Source: Micromonospora coxensis (GTDB lineage: Bacteria > Actinomycetota > Actinomycetes > Mycobacteriales > Micromonosporaceae). From it: a stretch of DNA of 64,000 nt. A program made the position numbers and the translations under genes. Below, in pieces: positions 8,140 through 18,459 of this stretch; positions within the stretch are counted from its first letter, which is position 1, and each line of letters begins with the position of its first letter. A model generated the notes under the pieces. It had not been told where the DNA came from. It ran no database searches and worked only from the letters and a program-made list of their open reading frames with translations. The stretch lies in contig NZ_LT607753.1 of assembly GCF_900090295.1 (NCBI RefSeq), forward strand, positions 1,798,001-1,862,000, given 5' to 3'.

Positions 8140-9287
8140 CTTCCTCCCCGGTCTACCTGGACGCGGCCACCGCCGCGCCGCTGCACCCGGTCGCCCGGCA
8201 GGCGCTGCTGGCCGCCCTCGACGACGGCTGGGCCGACCCCGGCAAGCTGTACACGCAGGCCCGACGGGCCCGCCAGCTCCTCGACGCCGCCCGCGAGGCC
8301 ACCGCGGCCACCCTCGGCGTCCGCGCCGACGAACTCTCCTTCACCCCCAGCGGTACGACGGCCGCGCACTCCGCGGTGCTCGGCGGCCTGGCCGGGCGGC
8401 GGCGGGCCGGGGCGGTCCTGGCGCACTCCGCGATCGAGCACTCGGCGGTGCTGCACGCCGCCGAGCGGCACGTGGCCGGCGGCGGGGCGGCGACCGTGGT
8501 GCCGGTGGACCGGCTCGGCCGACTCGACCTCACCGCCTGGGCCGACGCGGTCCGCGCCCCGGGGGTGGCGCTCGCCGCGCTGATCGCGGCCAGCCACGAG
8601 GTGGGCACCGTCCAGCCGGTCGCGGCGGCGGCGGAACTCTGCGCCGAGGCCGGCGTCCCGCTGTACGTGGACGCGGCCCAGGTGCTCGGGCGCACGGCGG
8701 TGCCGCAGGGCTGGTCGGTGCTGAGCGCCAGCGCGCACAAGTGGGGCGGCCCACCCGGCGTCGGGCTGCTGGTGGTGCGCAAGGGCACCCGCTGGGAGTC
8801 GCCGTGGCCGGCCGACGAGCGGGAGTCGGGGCGTACCCCGGGGGTGTTGAACCTGCCGGCGGTCGTGGCGGCGGCGGCGAGCCTGCGCGCGGCGGCGGCC
8901 GACGCGGCGGCCGAGGCGGCCCGGCTGGCGCCGCTGGTGGACCGGATCCGCGAGCGGGTGGCGGCTCAGGTGCCGGACGTGGAGGTGGTCGGCGACCCGG
9001 TGGAGCGCCTCCCGCACCTGGTCACCTTCTCCTGTCTGTACGTCGACGGCGAGGTGCTGCTGCACGCGCTGGACCGGCGCGGTTTCGCGGTCTCCTCCGG
9101 TTCGTCCTGCACCTCCTCGACGCTGCGTCCGTCGCACGTGCTGGAGGCGATGGGGGTGCTCTCGCACGGCAACGTCCGGGTGTCGCTGCACCGGGAGACG
9201 ACCGAGGCGGACGTCGAGCGGTTCCTGGCCGAGCTGCCCGGCATCGTCGCCGACCTGCGCGCCGAGGCCGGGGTGGTGGGGCTGTGA
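8136..9287 (+). CDS. Cysteine desulfurase, class V aminotransferase family
   Basis: A 383-residue PLP enzyme of the NifS/IscS group that removes sulfur from cysteine as an enzyme persulfide. The PLP lysine is Lys202 in SASAHKWGG. The active-site Cys is Cys325 in a loop reading SSGSSCTSSTLRPSHVLEAMG, close to the class I form. GTG starts are used here and in the next gene. The stop overlaps the GTG of a TusA-like protein (GTGA), so the two are translated together and the Cys325 persulfide probably passes to TusA. Target pathway (tRNA thiolation, Fe-S or molybdenum cofactor) is not shown by the sequence. Confidence 0.9.
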   Translation: MTSSPVYLDAATAAPLHPVARQALLAALDDGWADPGKLYTQARRARQLLDAAREATAATLGVRADELSFTPSGTTAAHSAVLGGLAGRRRAGAVLAHSAIEHSAVLHAAERHVAGGGAATVVPVDRLGRLDLTAWADAVRAPGVALAALIAASHEVGTVQPVAAAAELCAEAGVPLYVDAAQVLGRTAVPQGWSVLSASAHKWGGPPGVGLLVVRKGTRWESPWPADERESGRTPGVLNLPAVVAAAASLRAAAADAAAEAARLAPLVDRIRERVAAQVPDVEVVGDPVERLPHLVTFSCLYVDGEVLLHALDRRGFAVSSGSSCTSSTLRPSHVLEAMGVLSHGNVRVSLHRETTEADVERFLAELPGIVADLRAEAGVVGL

Positions 9288-9511
9288 CCGGGCCGACCGA
9301 GGTGCTCGACTGCCGGGGTCAGCGCTGCCCGCTGCCGGTCATCGCGCTGGCCCGCCGGCTGCCGGAGCTGCCCGTCGGCGCGGTCCTGCGGGTCCTCGCC
9401 GACGACCCGGCCGCCGCCGTCGACATCCCCGCCTGGTGCCGCATGCGTGACCAGGACTTCGTCGGCGCCCACCCCGACCCCCCGGGCTACGACGTCCGCC
9501 GCCGCCACTGA
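9284..9511 (+). CDS. TusA-family sulfur carrier protein
   Basis: A 75-residue single-domain protein with the TusA signature DCRGQRCPLPVI, the acceptor Cys being Cys15 in the CPxP motif. TusA proteins take persulfide sulfur from a cysteine desulfurase and hand it to acceptors such as tRNA-thiolating or cofactor enzymes. It overlaps the desulfurase gene by 4 bp, which is direct support for that partnership. A second Cys at position 10 is also present. The family is clear; the final acceptor is unknown. Confidence 0.88.
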   Translation: MTGPTEVLDCRGQRCPLPVIALARRLPELPVGAVLRVLADDPAAAVDIPAWCRMRDQDFVGAHPDPPGYDVRRRH

Positions 9512-9617
9512 TCCTGCCCCCTCCCCCGTGGATCGGGCAGTTCCCGGGGCGGAGTCACGCCCGGAAGGGGCGTGTCCTCACCGGAACGGCGAGATCGGCG
9601 CAGCGGCGCGGGTGGAA

Positions 9618-11362
<1,745 letters not shown>

Positions 11363-11731
11363 TCAGCTGAACGAGTCGCCGCAGGCGCAGGAGTTGCCCG
11401 CGTTCGGGTTGTCGATGGTGAAGCCCTGGGCGTCGATGCGGTCGGCGAAGTCGATGGTCGCCCCGGCCAGGTAGGGGGCGCTCATCCGGTCGACGACGAC
11501 CTCGACACCGTCGAAGTCGGAGACGACGTCACCGTCGAGCGAACGCTCGTCGAAGAAGAGCTGGTACCGCAGGCCGGAGCAGCCACCGGGCTGCACCGCG
11601 ACACGGAGCCGCAGGTCGTCGCGGCCCTCCTGCTCGATCAGGGCCTTGACCTTCTGCGCCGCGACGTCGGTGAGGACGACGGAAGTAGGGGCCTGGGCCT
11701 CGGTCGACTCGGTCTGCGCTGGCGTGGTCAC
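11363..11731 (-). CDS. erpA: A-type iron-sulfur cluster carrier (ErpA/IscA family)
   Basis: A 122-residue A-type carrier that accepts and delivers Fe-S clusters to target proteins. The three conserved Cys are Cys51 in GGCSG and Cys115/Cys117 in the C-terminal CAC motif. The first 17 residues are a non-conserved extension rich in Thr and Ala. It is a stand-alone gene with its own hairpin terminator, next to the AdoK-like kinase as Rv2204c is in M. tuberculosis. The GTG start has an AGGGAG site upstream. Clients here may include the Rieske protein, NadA and LipA (inference). Confidence 0.92.
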   Translation of the reverse strand: MTTPAQTESTEAQAPTSVVLTDVAAQKVKALIEQEGRDDLRLRVAVQPGGCSGLRYQLFFDERSLDGDVVSDFDGVEVVVDRMSAPYLAGATIDFADRIDAQGFTIDNPNAGNSCACGDSFS

Positions 11732-11891
11732 GTGGAAATCTCCCTGCGCGGTATGGGTCCGGACGCACTGGCCAACGTCGCACGTCGTCCAGTGATTCCC
11801 GGTGTGGTCCGGATCCGATGGTACGCCGCTGCCGCCGAGGTCACCTCCGGTGGCGTGACCTGCGCCCGAGGTGGGCGGCCGGCAGGGCGTC

Positions 11892-13028
11892 TCAGCGGCT
11901 CCACTGCCGGGCCAGCCGGGCGCCCAGCGCCCGCAGTCCCTCCGCCGGTCGGCCCATCGCCGCCTCCACCCCGCCGTGCTCCTCCCCGCCGAAGTGCTCC
12001 ACCAGGCTGTACGCGTCGGTGACGCCGGCGGCGGCGGCCTCCCGCCTCCCGGTGCTCACCCGTCCCGCCAGCACCACGCAGGGCACCCCCCGGTCCCGGG
12101 CGGCCCCGGCCACCCCGGCGACCACCTTGCCGCGCAGCGACTGGTGGTCGAACGAGCCTTCCCCGGTGATCACCAGGTCGGCGGCGTCGAGGGCGGCGTC
12201 CAGCCCGATCGCCCGGGTGACCAGGTCGATGCCGGACTCGCAGCGCCCGCCCAGGGCGAGGATCGCCGCGCCGAGCCCACCGGCCGCCCCGCCGCCGGGC
12301 AGCGCGCCCAGCCCGGGCGGGCAGCCCGGCAGGTCCTTCTCCAGCACGGCGGCCCAGCGCTCCAGGGCGGCGTCGAGCAGCAGCACGTCCTCGCGGGTGG
12401 CGCCCTTCTGCGGGCCGTACACGTTGCTGGCGCCGTGCAGCCCGAGCAGCGGGTTGTCCACGTCGGTGGCGGCGACCAGGGTCGCCCCGCGCAGCCGGGG
12501 CGCGCCGTCGAGCGCGGCGATCCCGACCAGCGCCGCCCCGCCGTACGGCAGGGCCCGGCCGGCCTCGTCCAGCGCAGTGGCGCCGAGCGCGGTGATCATG
12601 CCGGCCCCGCCGTCGTTGGTGCCGGAGCCGCCGAGGCCGACGACCACGGTGCGGGCGCCCTGCTCGACGGCGGCGGTGACCAGCGTCCCCAGCCCGTACG
12701 AGGTGGTGGCCTTCGGGTCGCGTTCGGTGGGGGCGAGCAGGTGCAGCCCGCACGCCTGGGCGCTCTCCAGGTAGGCGGTGCCGTCGTCGGTGAGCAGGAT
12801 CTCACCGGCGGTGGGCCGGCCGAGCGGGTCGACGGTCGGCACCGGGATCCGCCGGCCGCCGAGCGCGTCGGCGAGCACCGCGACGAACCCCGGCCCGCCG
12901 TCGGCGAGCGGTCGGATCAGCAGGTCGTCGTCGGCGGCGACGGCGCGCCACCCCTCGGCGACGGCGGTGGCGACCTCCTGGGCCGCCAGGGTACCGGCGA
13001 ACTTGTCCGGACAGAGCAGCACGCGCAT
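11892..13028 (-). CDS. Glycerate kinase
   Basis: A 378-residue glycerate kinase of the GlxK/GarK type, producing phosphoglycerate from D-glycerate. The start reads MRVLLCPDKFAGTL, and the conserved core includes GGSGTNDGGAGMITALGA and a later TGEGSFDHQSLRGKV block that closes the active site. Length is normal. The ATG at 13028 matches the family N-terminus; a weak CACACT box 7 nt upstream could be a leaderless promoter. It diverges from nadA with a 59-bp gap, and matches Rv2205c in the mycobacterial synteny. Confidence 0.92.
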   Translation of the reverse strand: MRVLLCPDKFAGTLAAQEVATAVAEGWRAVAADDDLLIRPLADGGPGFVAVLADALGGRRIPVPTVDPLGRPTAGEILLTDDGTAYLESAQACGLHLLAPTERDPKATTSYGLGTLVTAAVEQGARTVVVGLGGSGTNDGGAGMITALGATALDEAGRALPYGGAALVGIAALDGAPRLRGATLVAATDVDNPLLGLHGASNVYGPQKGATREDVLLLDAALERWAAVLEKDLPGCPPGLGALPGGGAAGGLGAAILALGGRCESGIDLVTRAIGLDAALDAADLVITGEGSFDHQSLRGKVVAGVAGAARDRGVPCVVLAGRVSTGRREAAAAGVTDAYSLVEHFGGEEHGGVEAAMGRPAEGLRALGARLARQWSR

Positions 13029-13087
13029 GCCTGGCAGTGTGGCAGCCCACACCGGCGGAGGCTGCGCGGCCGCCACGCTGTGGGACC

Positions 13088-14296
13088 ATGGGAGGCGTGA
13101 CTTCGACCTGGGTTGAGCCCTCCAACACCGCCACTGCGCTGCTGCTCCTCGGCCGCGGCAGCGACCCCGCCACCGAGCGTGGCGTGGAGTGTCCGGGTGA
13201 CCTGCCGGCGCCGAGCGACCCCGACCTGGTGGCCCGGGCGGCGGCGGCGAAGGCCGCGCTGGGCACCAAGGTCTTCGTGCTGGGGCACCACTACCAGCGC
13301 GACGAGGTGATCCAGTTCGCCGACGTCACCGGCGACTCGTTCAAGCTGGCCCGCGAGGCGGCCGCCCGGCCGGACGCGGAGTACATCGTCTTCTGCGGCG
13401 TGCACTTCATGGCCGAGAGCGCCGACATCCTCACCTCGGACGCGCAGAAGGTGATCCTGCCCGACCTGGCCGCCGGCTGCTCGATGGCCGACATGGCGGT
13501 GCTGTCGCAGGTCGAGACCGCCTGGGACGTGCTGACCGAACTGGGCGTCGCGGCCGACACCGTCCCGGTGACCTACATGAACTCCTCGGCGGACATCAAG
13601 GGCTTCGTCGGGCGCAACGGTGGCGTGGTCTGCACCTCGTCGAACGCGAAGCGGGCCCTGGACTGGGCGTACCAGCAGGGCTCGAAGGTGCTCTTCCTGC
13701 CCGACCAGCACCTCGGCCGCAACACGGCCGTGCTGGAGATGGGCCTGTCGCTGGACGACTGCGTGCTGTACGACCCGCACAAGCCGAACGGCGGACTCAC
13801 CGCCGAGCAGCTGCGCGACGCGAAGATGATCCTGTGGCGCGGGCACTGCTCGGTGCACGGCCGCTTCACCCTGGACAGCGTCGACGAGGTCCGCGAGCGG
13901 GTGCCCGGGGTCAACGTGCTGGTGCACCCGGAGTGCCGGCACGAGGTGGTCACCGCCGCCGACCACGTCGGCTCGACGGAGTACATCATCAAGACCATCG
14001 AGGCGGCTCCGGCCGGCTCGGCGTGGGCGGTGGGCACCGAGCTGAACCTGGTGCGCCGGCTGGCGCTGGCCCACCCGGACAAGCAGATCATGTTCCTGGA
14101 CAAGGCGGTCTGCTACTGCTCGACGATGAACCGGATCGACCTGCCGCACCTGGTGTGGGCGCTGGAGGAGCTGGCCGCCGGTCGAGTGGTCAACCAGATC
14201 ACCGTGGACCCGGACACCGCGCACCACGCGCGGGTGGCGCTGGACCAGATGCTCGCGCTGCCCGGTGCCGACACCCCGCCGCCGACGGCGGCTTGA
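13088..14296 (+). CDS. nadA: Quinolinate synthase
   Basis: NadA (402 aa) condenses iminoaspartate with dihydroxyacetone phosphate to quinolinate in NAD synthesis and uses a [4Fe-4S] cluster. Candidate cluster ligands sit in FCGVHFMAE, HPECRHEVV and CYCSTMNRI. The motif GHHYQRDEVIQFADVTGDS identifies the substrate end. Two in-frame starts are possible, ATG 13088 or GTG 13097; I chose ATG because the only purine-rich site is too close to the GTG. The nadB and nadC genes are not adjacent in this window. A large hairpin follows the stop. Confidence 0.93.
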   Translation: MGGVTSTWVEPSNTATALLLLGRGSDPATERGVECPGDLPAPSDPDLVARAAAAKAALGTKVFVLGHHYQRDEVIQFADVTGDSFKLAREAAARPDAEYIVFCGVHFMAESADILTSDAQKVILPDLAAGCSMADMAVLSQVETAWDVLTELGVAADTVPVTYMNSSADIKGFVGRNGGVVCTSSNAKRALDWAYQQGSKVLFLPDQHLGRNTAVLEMGLSLDDCVLYDPHKPNGGLTAEQLRDAKMILWRGHCSVHGRFTLDSVDEVRERVPGVNVLVHPECRHEVVTAADHVGSTEYIIKTIEAAPAGSAWAVGTELNLVRRLALAHPDKQIMFLDKAVCYCSTMNRIDLPHLVWALEELAAGRVVNQITVDPDTAHHARVALDQMLALPGADTPPPTAA

Positions 14297-14304
14297 TCAC
14301 GGAC

Positions 14305-14369
14305 GGTCACATCACTGGTACGGATACGCACCGGACACCCCGGTTCGTGCCGTGCTCGGTGATGTGACC
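14305..14369 (+). terminator. Long hairpin after nadA
   Basis: GGTCACATCAC (14305-14315) is perfectly complementary to GTGATGTGACC (14359-14369), and the enclosed 43 nt can form a weaker inner stem around CGCACCGG and CCGGTTCG. It begins 8 bp after the nadA stop and ends before the murA promoter. Confidence 0.65.
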
Positions 14370-14370
14370 G

Positions 14371-14404
14371 ATTCCATTTTCGTCACCGAGGGCTATGCTG
14401 CCGG
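14371..14404 (+). promoter_or_regulatory. Probable murA promoter
   Basis: TATGCT at 14394-14399 is a good -10 box 17 nt after a weak -35 (ATTCCA). The predicted transcript would carry a leader of about 120 nt before the TTG start of murA; I see no known riboswitch in it. Confidence 0.45.
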
Positions 14405-14524
14405 GGCGACGACACATTCGCGGGCCGTTTTGCGCCCATCCCGATGCGGGTAGCTGACAGCCGAACCGGCTCGGTAGACCCGATCCTCGACACACAGGCA
14501 CCACCCGACGCGCTGGAGGTTGCG

Positions 14525-15880
14525 TTGACCGACGACGTCCTGGTCGTACACGGAGGTACTCCGCTCGAAGGGCGGATCCGCGTGCGCGGCGCGAAGAACC
14601 TCGTCTCCAAGGCGATGGTCGCCGCTCTGCTGGGCGACTCCCCCAGCCGGTTGTTCGACGTGCCGCGCATCCGTGACGTCGAGGTCGTCCGGGGTCTGCT
14701 GGGCCTGCACGGGGTGAAGGTGACCGACGGCGCGGAAGAGGGCGAACTCGTCTTCGACCCGGCGAACGTCGAGAGCGCCAGCACCGACCAGATCAACGTG
14801 CACGCCGGCTCCAGCCGGATCCCGATCCTGTTCTGCGGCCCGCTGCTGCACCGGCTCGGGCACGCGTTCATCCCGGACCTGGGCGGCTGCCACATCGGGC
14901 CGCGCCCGATCGACTTCCACCTGCAGGCGCTGCGGGAGTTCGGCGCGACGGTGGAGAAGACCCCGGAGGGGCTGCACCTGTCGGCGCCGAACGGGCTGCA
15001 CGGCACCAAGTTCTCCCTGCCGTACCCGAGCGTGGGCGCGACCGAGCAGGTGCTGCTCACCGCGGTGATGGCCGAGGGCGTCACCGAACTGCGCAACGCG
15101 GCCGTCGAGCCGGAGATCATCGACCTGATCTGCATCCTGCAGAAGATGGGCGCGATCATCAAGGTGCACACCGACCGGGTGATCGAGATCCAGGGCGTGA
15201 AGCGGCTCAGCGGCTACACGCACCGGCCGATCCCGGACCGGATCGAGGCGGCGAGCTGGGCGGCGGCGGCGCTGGCCACCCGCGGTCACGTCGAGGTGCT
15301 CGGCGCGCAGCAGGTCGACATGATGACCTTCCTGAACATCTTCCGCTCGGTCGGCGGCGCGTACGAGGTCACCGACTCCCGTCCCCCGAAGCTGGGCGAC
15401 GCGGGCCAGGAGGGCGGCATCCGGTTCTGGCACCCGGGCGGCGAGCTGAACGCGGTGGCGCTGGAGACCGACGTGCACCCGGGCTTCATGACCGACTGGC
15501 AGCAGCCGCTGGTCGTCGCGCTGACCCAGGCCCGGGGCCTGTCGATCGTCCACGAGACGGTCTACGAGCAGCGGCTGGGCTACACCGAGGCGCTCAACAG
15601 CATGGGCGCCAACATCCAGGTCTACCGGGACTGCCTCGGCGGCACCCCGTGCCGCTTCGGCCGGCGCAACTTCAAGCACTCCGCGGTGATCGCCGGCCCG
15701 AGCAAGCTGCACGCGGCCGACCTGGTCATCCCGGACCTGCGCGCCGGGTTCAGCCACCTGATCGCCGCGCTCGCCGCCGAGGGCACCTCCCGGGTGTACG
15801 GCGTCGACCTGATCAACCGGGGCTACGAGGACTTCGAGGCGAAGCTGGCCAGCCTGGGCGCGCACGTCGAGCGTCCGTAA
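14525..15880 (+). CDS. murA: UDP-N-acetylglucosamine 1-carboxyvinyltransferase
   Basis: MurA (451 aa) transfers enolpyruvate from PEP to UDP-GlcNAc, the first committed step of peptidoglycan synthesis. The start motif RGAKNLVSKA (Lys24, Asn25) binds substrate. The catalytic loop reads LGGCHIGPRPID with Cys122, so this enzyme keeps the fosfomycin-reactive cysteine that mycobacterial MurA replaces with Asp. I placed the start at TTG 14525 because GGAGG lies 6 nt upstream and the protein then begins MTDDVLVVHGG as expected; an in-frame ATG at 14444 lacks such a site. A terminator follows immediately. Confidence 0.9.
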   Translation: MTDDVLVVHGGTPLEGRIRVRGAKNLVSKAMVAALLGDSPSRLFDVPRIRDVEVVRGLLGLHGVKVTDGAEEGELVFDPANVESASTDQINVHAGSSRIPILFCGPLLHRLGHAFIPDLGGCHIGPRPIDFHLQALREFGATVEKTPEGLHLSAPNGLHGTKFSLPYPSVGATEQVLLTAVMAEGVTELRNAAVEPEIIDLICILQKMGAIIKVHTDRVIEIQGVKRLSGYTHRPIPDRIEAASWAAAALATRGHVEVLGAQQVDMMTFLNIFRSVGGAYEVTDSRPPKLGDAGQEGGIRFWHPGGELNAVALETDVHPGFMTDWQQPLVVALTQARGLSIVHETVYEQRLGYTEALNSMGANIQVYRDCLGGTPCRFGRRNFKHSAVIAGPSKLHAADLVIPDLRAGFSHLIAALAAEGTSRVYGVDLINRGYEDFEAKLASLGAHVERP

Positions 15881-15898
15881 CGCGAGTCACGTCGAGAA

Positions 15899-15930
15899 CC
15901 GCCCGGTGCACCGTGATGTGCACCGGGCGG
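15899..15930 (+). terminator. Terminator after murA
   Basis: A perfect 13-bp stem, CCGCCCGGTGCAC (15899-15911) with its complement (15918-15930), a 6-nt loop and a following CGACGTTT. It ends 12 bp before the -10 box of the next gene. Confidence 0.85.
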
Positions 15931-15954
15931 CGACGTTTGGCTACCCTTCACCTC

Positions 15955-16560
15955 GTGCCGTCGCTGTTTCGTCGCAAGCCCGCCGACTCCGACTCCTCCG
16001 CCACCACCCCGGTGGTGACCGAGGAGCCGCCCGCCGCGCGTCCCCGGGGCTACACGCCCAGCAAGAAGGAGCTCGGGGTGCAGACCCCGAAGCGTCCCGG
16101 CGCCGGCCGCCGCCCCGCCGGTCCGGCGAAGCCGCTGACCAAGGAGGAGGCCCGGGAGCAGCGCCGCAAGGCCCGCGCCGAGGCCGCCGCCGAGTTCCGC
16201 CGCGAGGGCGGCCCGCGCGACCGGGGCCCCGAGCGGCTGCTGGCCCGCAACGTGGTCGACTCCCGGCGTACGGTCGGCACCTGGTTCTTCGGTGGCGCGC
16301 TGATCGTGCTGATCGGATCCAGCCAGGCGATGCCACCGGAGATCCGGCTGGCGTCGAACGTGATCTGGGGGGCGCTCGCGCTCGGCGTGGTGATCGACTC
16401 GATCCTGATCTCCCGGAAGATCAAGAAGCTGGTCCGCGAGCGGTTCCCGAACAGCGGTGAGCGGATGGGCTCGCTCTACCTCTACGCGATCATGCGGTCG
16501 ATCACCTTCCGCCGGATGCGCGCCCCCGCGCCCCGGGTGGAGATCGGCGACAAGATCTGA
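15955..16560 (+). CDS. DUF3043 membrane protein
   Basis: A 201-residue actinobacterial protein of the DUF3043 family (Rv2206 in M. tuberculosis, in the same gene order). The first half is very basic and disordered, with the conserved patches RGYTPSKKELGVQTPKR and KEEAREQRRKAR. Two membrane helices follow near residues 104-122 and 127-147, then a basic C-terminal tail. The GTG start has a TACCCT -10 box 7 nt upstream (15942-15947), so it is probably leaderless. Function is unknown; the positive N-terminus would face the cytoplasm. Confidence 0.85.
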   Translation: MPSLFRRKPADSDSSATTPVVTEEPPAARPRGYTPSKKELGVQTPKRPGAGRRPAGPAKPLTKEEAREQRRKARAEAAAEFRREGGPRDRGPERLLARNVVDSRRTVGTWFFGGALIVLIGSSQAMPPEIRLASNVIWGALALGVVIDSILISRKIKKLVRERFPNSGERMGSLYLYAIMRSITFRRMRAPAPRVEIGDKI

Positions 16561-16575
16561 CGCGACCGGCCGTCC

Positions 16576-16613
16576 GACGGCCCTCGCCCGGCCGAGCCCG
16601 GGTGGGGGCCGTC
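16576..16613. terminator. Hairpin between DUF3043 and the ABC transporter genes
   Basis: GACGGCCCTCGCCCGG (16576-16591) pairs with CCGGGTGGGGGCCGTC (16598-16613), with only two imperfect pairs, in the 76-bp gap between convergent genes. Confidence 0.65.
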
Positions 16614-16636
16614 GTCGTCCCGCCCGGGCGGACCGG

Positions 16637-17608
16637 TCAGGGCTGCGGGACCGGGGCCCGGTAGAGCCGGGCCACCACCTCCTCGATGTCCGGCTCCACG
16701 ATCGCGATGTCGCGCAGCGTGGCCAGGCTGGCCAGCCCGGCGACCACCTGCGCCACGCCCGCCGACTCCAGCGCGTACACCAGGCGCCGCCCGTCGGACT
16801 CCACCCGGTGCAGCGGCGCGCCGGGCAGCACCGGGGGCGCGGCCAGCGGGGCGTCCAGCTCGGCCACGACCAGCCGCCGGGAGCCGTAGCGGCCGTGCAG
16901 GTCGGCGATCGTGCCGTCGTGCACCACCCGGCCGTGGTCGATCACCACCAGCCGGCGGCAGAGCCGCTCGATGTCGGCCAGGTCGTGGGTGGTGAGCACC
17001 AGCGTGGTGTCGCCGGCCCGGCCCAGCTCGGCGAGGAAGTCCCGGACCGCCTGCTTGCTCACCACGTCCAGGCCGATCGTCGGCTCGTCGAGGAAGAGCA
17101 CCTGCGGGCCGTGCAGCAGGGCGGCGGTCAGCTCGCCGCGCATCCGCTGCCCGAGGGAGAGCTGCCGGACCGGGGTGTCCAGGAACCCGTCGAGGTCGAG
17201 CAGACCCCGGCAACGGCGCAGCCGGGCCGCGTGGTCACCGGCCGGCACCCGGTAGACGTGCCGGAGCAGGTCGAAGGACTCCCGCAACGGCAGGTCCCAC
17301 CAGAGCTGCGACCGCTGGCCGAACACCACCCCGACACGCAGCGCCAGCCGGGTGCGCTCGGCCACCGGGCGCAGCCCGCAGACCCGGACCTGCCCGGCCG
17401 ACGGGGTCAGCACCCCGGTGAGCATCTTCAGGGTGGTGGACTTGCCGGCGCCGTTCGGACCGATGTAGCCGAGCATCTCGCCCCGGTGGACCCGCAGGTC
17501 CACCCCGTCGACCGCGCTGACCGTGCGCTTCTCCCGGCGCAGCCGGCCGACCTTGACCCGTACCGTGAACTCCTTGCGCAGCCCCTGCGCGTCGATGACC
17601 AGGCTCAT
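16637..17608 (-). CDS. ABC transporter ATP-binding protein
   Basis: A 323-residue ABC ATPase of the ABC-2 exporter class. Visible motifs are Walker A GPNGAGKST (50-58), the Q-loop region FGQRSQLWWDLPL, the signature LSLGQ and Walker B VLFLDEPT. A C-terminal extension of about 85 residues follows the nucleotide-binding core, as in DrrA-like proteins. Its ATG overlaps the stop of the upstream permease by 4 bp (ATGA), and it is the third gene of a permease-permease-ATPase operon. The WW in the Q-loop region is typical of the subgroup partnered with DUF990 permeases. Substrate unknown. Confidence 0.93.
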   Translation of the reverse strand: MSLVIDAQGLRKEFTVRVKVGRLRREKRTVSAVDGVDLRVHRGEMLGYIGPNGAGKSTTLKMLTGVLTPSAGQVRVCGLRPVAERTRLALRVGVVFGQRSQLWWDLPLRESFDLLRHVYRVPAGDHAARLRRCRGLLDLDGFLDTPVRQLSLGQRMRGELTAALLHGPQVLFLDEPTIGLDVVSKQAVRDFLAELGRAGDTTLVLTTHDLADIERLCRRLVVIDHGRVVHDGTIADLHGRYGSRRLVVAELDAPLAAPPVLPGAPLHRVESDGRRLVYALESAGVAQVVAGLASLATLRDIAIVEPDIEEVVARLYRAPVPQP

Positions 17609-18459
17609 GACCCCGTACTCCGGTAGTGGCGGACGCCGACGCGCCAGGCCGCGGTCGCGCCGGCGAGCGCGAGCAGCGCGACGCCCGGCGCGGCCCAGCC
17701 GGCCCAGGCCGGCAGGCCGAGCGGGTCGGCGCGGCCGAGCAGCGCGAGCGCCGGCTGGTAGCTGACGAAGGCGAACCCCAGCCCGTACGCGAAGGCCGCG
17801 CGGAACCAGCCCTCGAAGACCGTGACCGGGTACGAGGTGAAGTCGCGCCCGCCGTAGGTGACCGAGTTGGCCAGCTCCCCCGACTCCACCCAGAAGAACG
17901 AGACGGTGGCGGTGGCCACGAAGACCGAGCCGAAGAAGACGACCGCGGCCAGCGGAGCGACGACGGCCAGCGCCACCCGGCCGGGGGTCCAGTCGATCCC
18001 GGCGGTGGCCAACGCCGTGATCCACACCGCCAGCCCGAAGATCGCCCGGGAGACCTTGCGCAGCGGCAGGTCCATCAGCAGCAGTTGGGGCAGCGCGCCG
18101 AGCGGGCGCAGCAGCACGGCGTCGAGCAGCCCGGTGCGCACGTACCGGGGCAGCCGCTCGACGTTGCCGACCAGCAGGTCGGCGGTGGCGAACGCGACGG
18201 CGGTCAGCCCGACCATCACCAGCGTCTCGCGCAGGGTGAACCCGCCCAGTTCCCGGGTCACCCCGTAGAGCACCAGGACGGTCAGCACGTCGAAGACGGT
18301 GGCCCCGACGTTGCCCAGCAGGTCGACCACGAAGGAGGTCCGGTACGCCGTCTGCGACCGCGCCTGCGCCCCGAGCAGCGCCCGGTACGCCGCCAGCGTC
18401 CCGCCGGAGGGCGCCGCCACCCCGTACGCCACCGGCGTCCCCCTGGCCGGCTCAGCCAC
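17605..18459 (-). CDS. ABC-2 type permease (DUF990-like), second subunit
   Basis: A 284-residue membrane protein with six predicted helices. It begins with a short Ala/Gly-rich cytoplasmic segment, then ARSQTAYRTSFVVDLLGNVGATVFDVLTV style sequence found in the DUF990 (ABC-2 family 6) permeases. It overlaps the first permease by 8 bp and the ATPase by 4 bp. The GTG start lacks a strong ribosome site, consistent with coupling. The two permeases are homologous in layout but not near-identical, which suggests a heterodimeric channel. Confidence 0.85.
   Translation of the reverse strand: MAEPARGTPVAYGVAAPSGGTLAAYRALLGAQARSQTAYRTSFVVDLLGNVGATVFDVLTVLVLYGVTRELGGFTLRETLVMVGLTAVAFATADLLVGNVERLPRYVRTGLLDAVLLRPLGALPQLLLMDLPLRKVSRAIFGLAVWITALATAGIDWTPGRVALAVVAPLAAVVFFGSVFVATATVSFFWVESGELANSVTYGGRDFTSYPVTVFEGWFRAAFAYGLGFAFVSYQPALALLGRADPLGLPAWAGWAAPGVALLALAGATAAWRVGVRHYRSTGS

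Noticed and set aside
9512-9617. A convincing terminator between tusA and the P-loop kinase
   Set aside because: Only a 7-bp stem (CACGCCC/GGGCGTG, 9556-9574) is seen, too weak to list with confidence.
13037-13096. Longer NadA start upstream of 13088
   Set aside because: The added residues overlap the glycerate kinase promoter region and match nothing expected at the NadA N-terminus.
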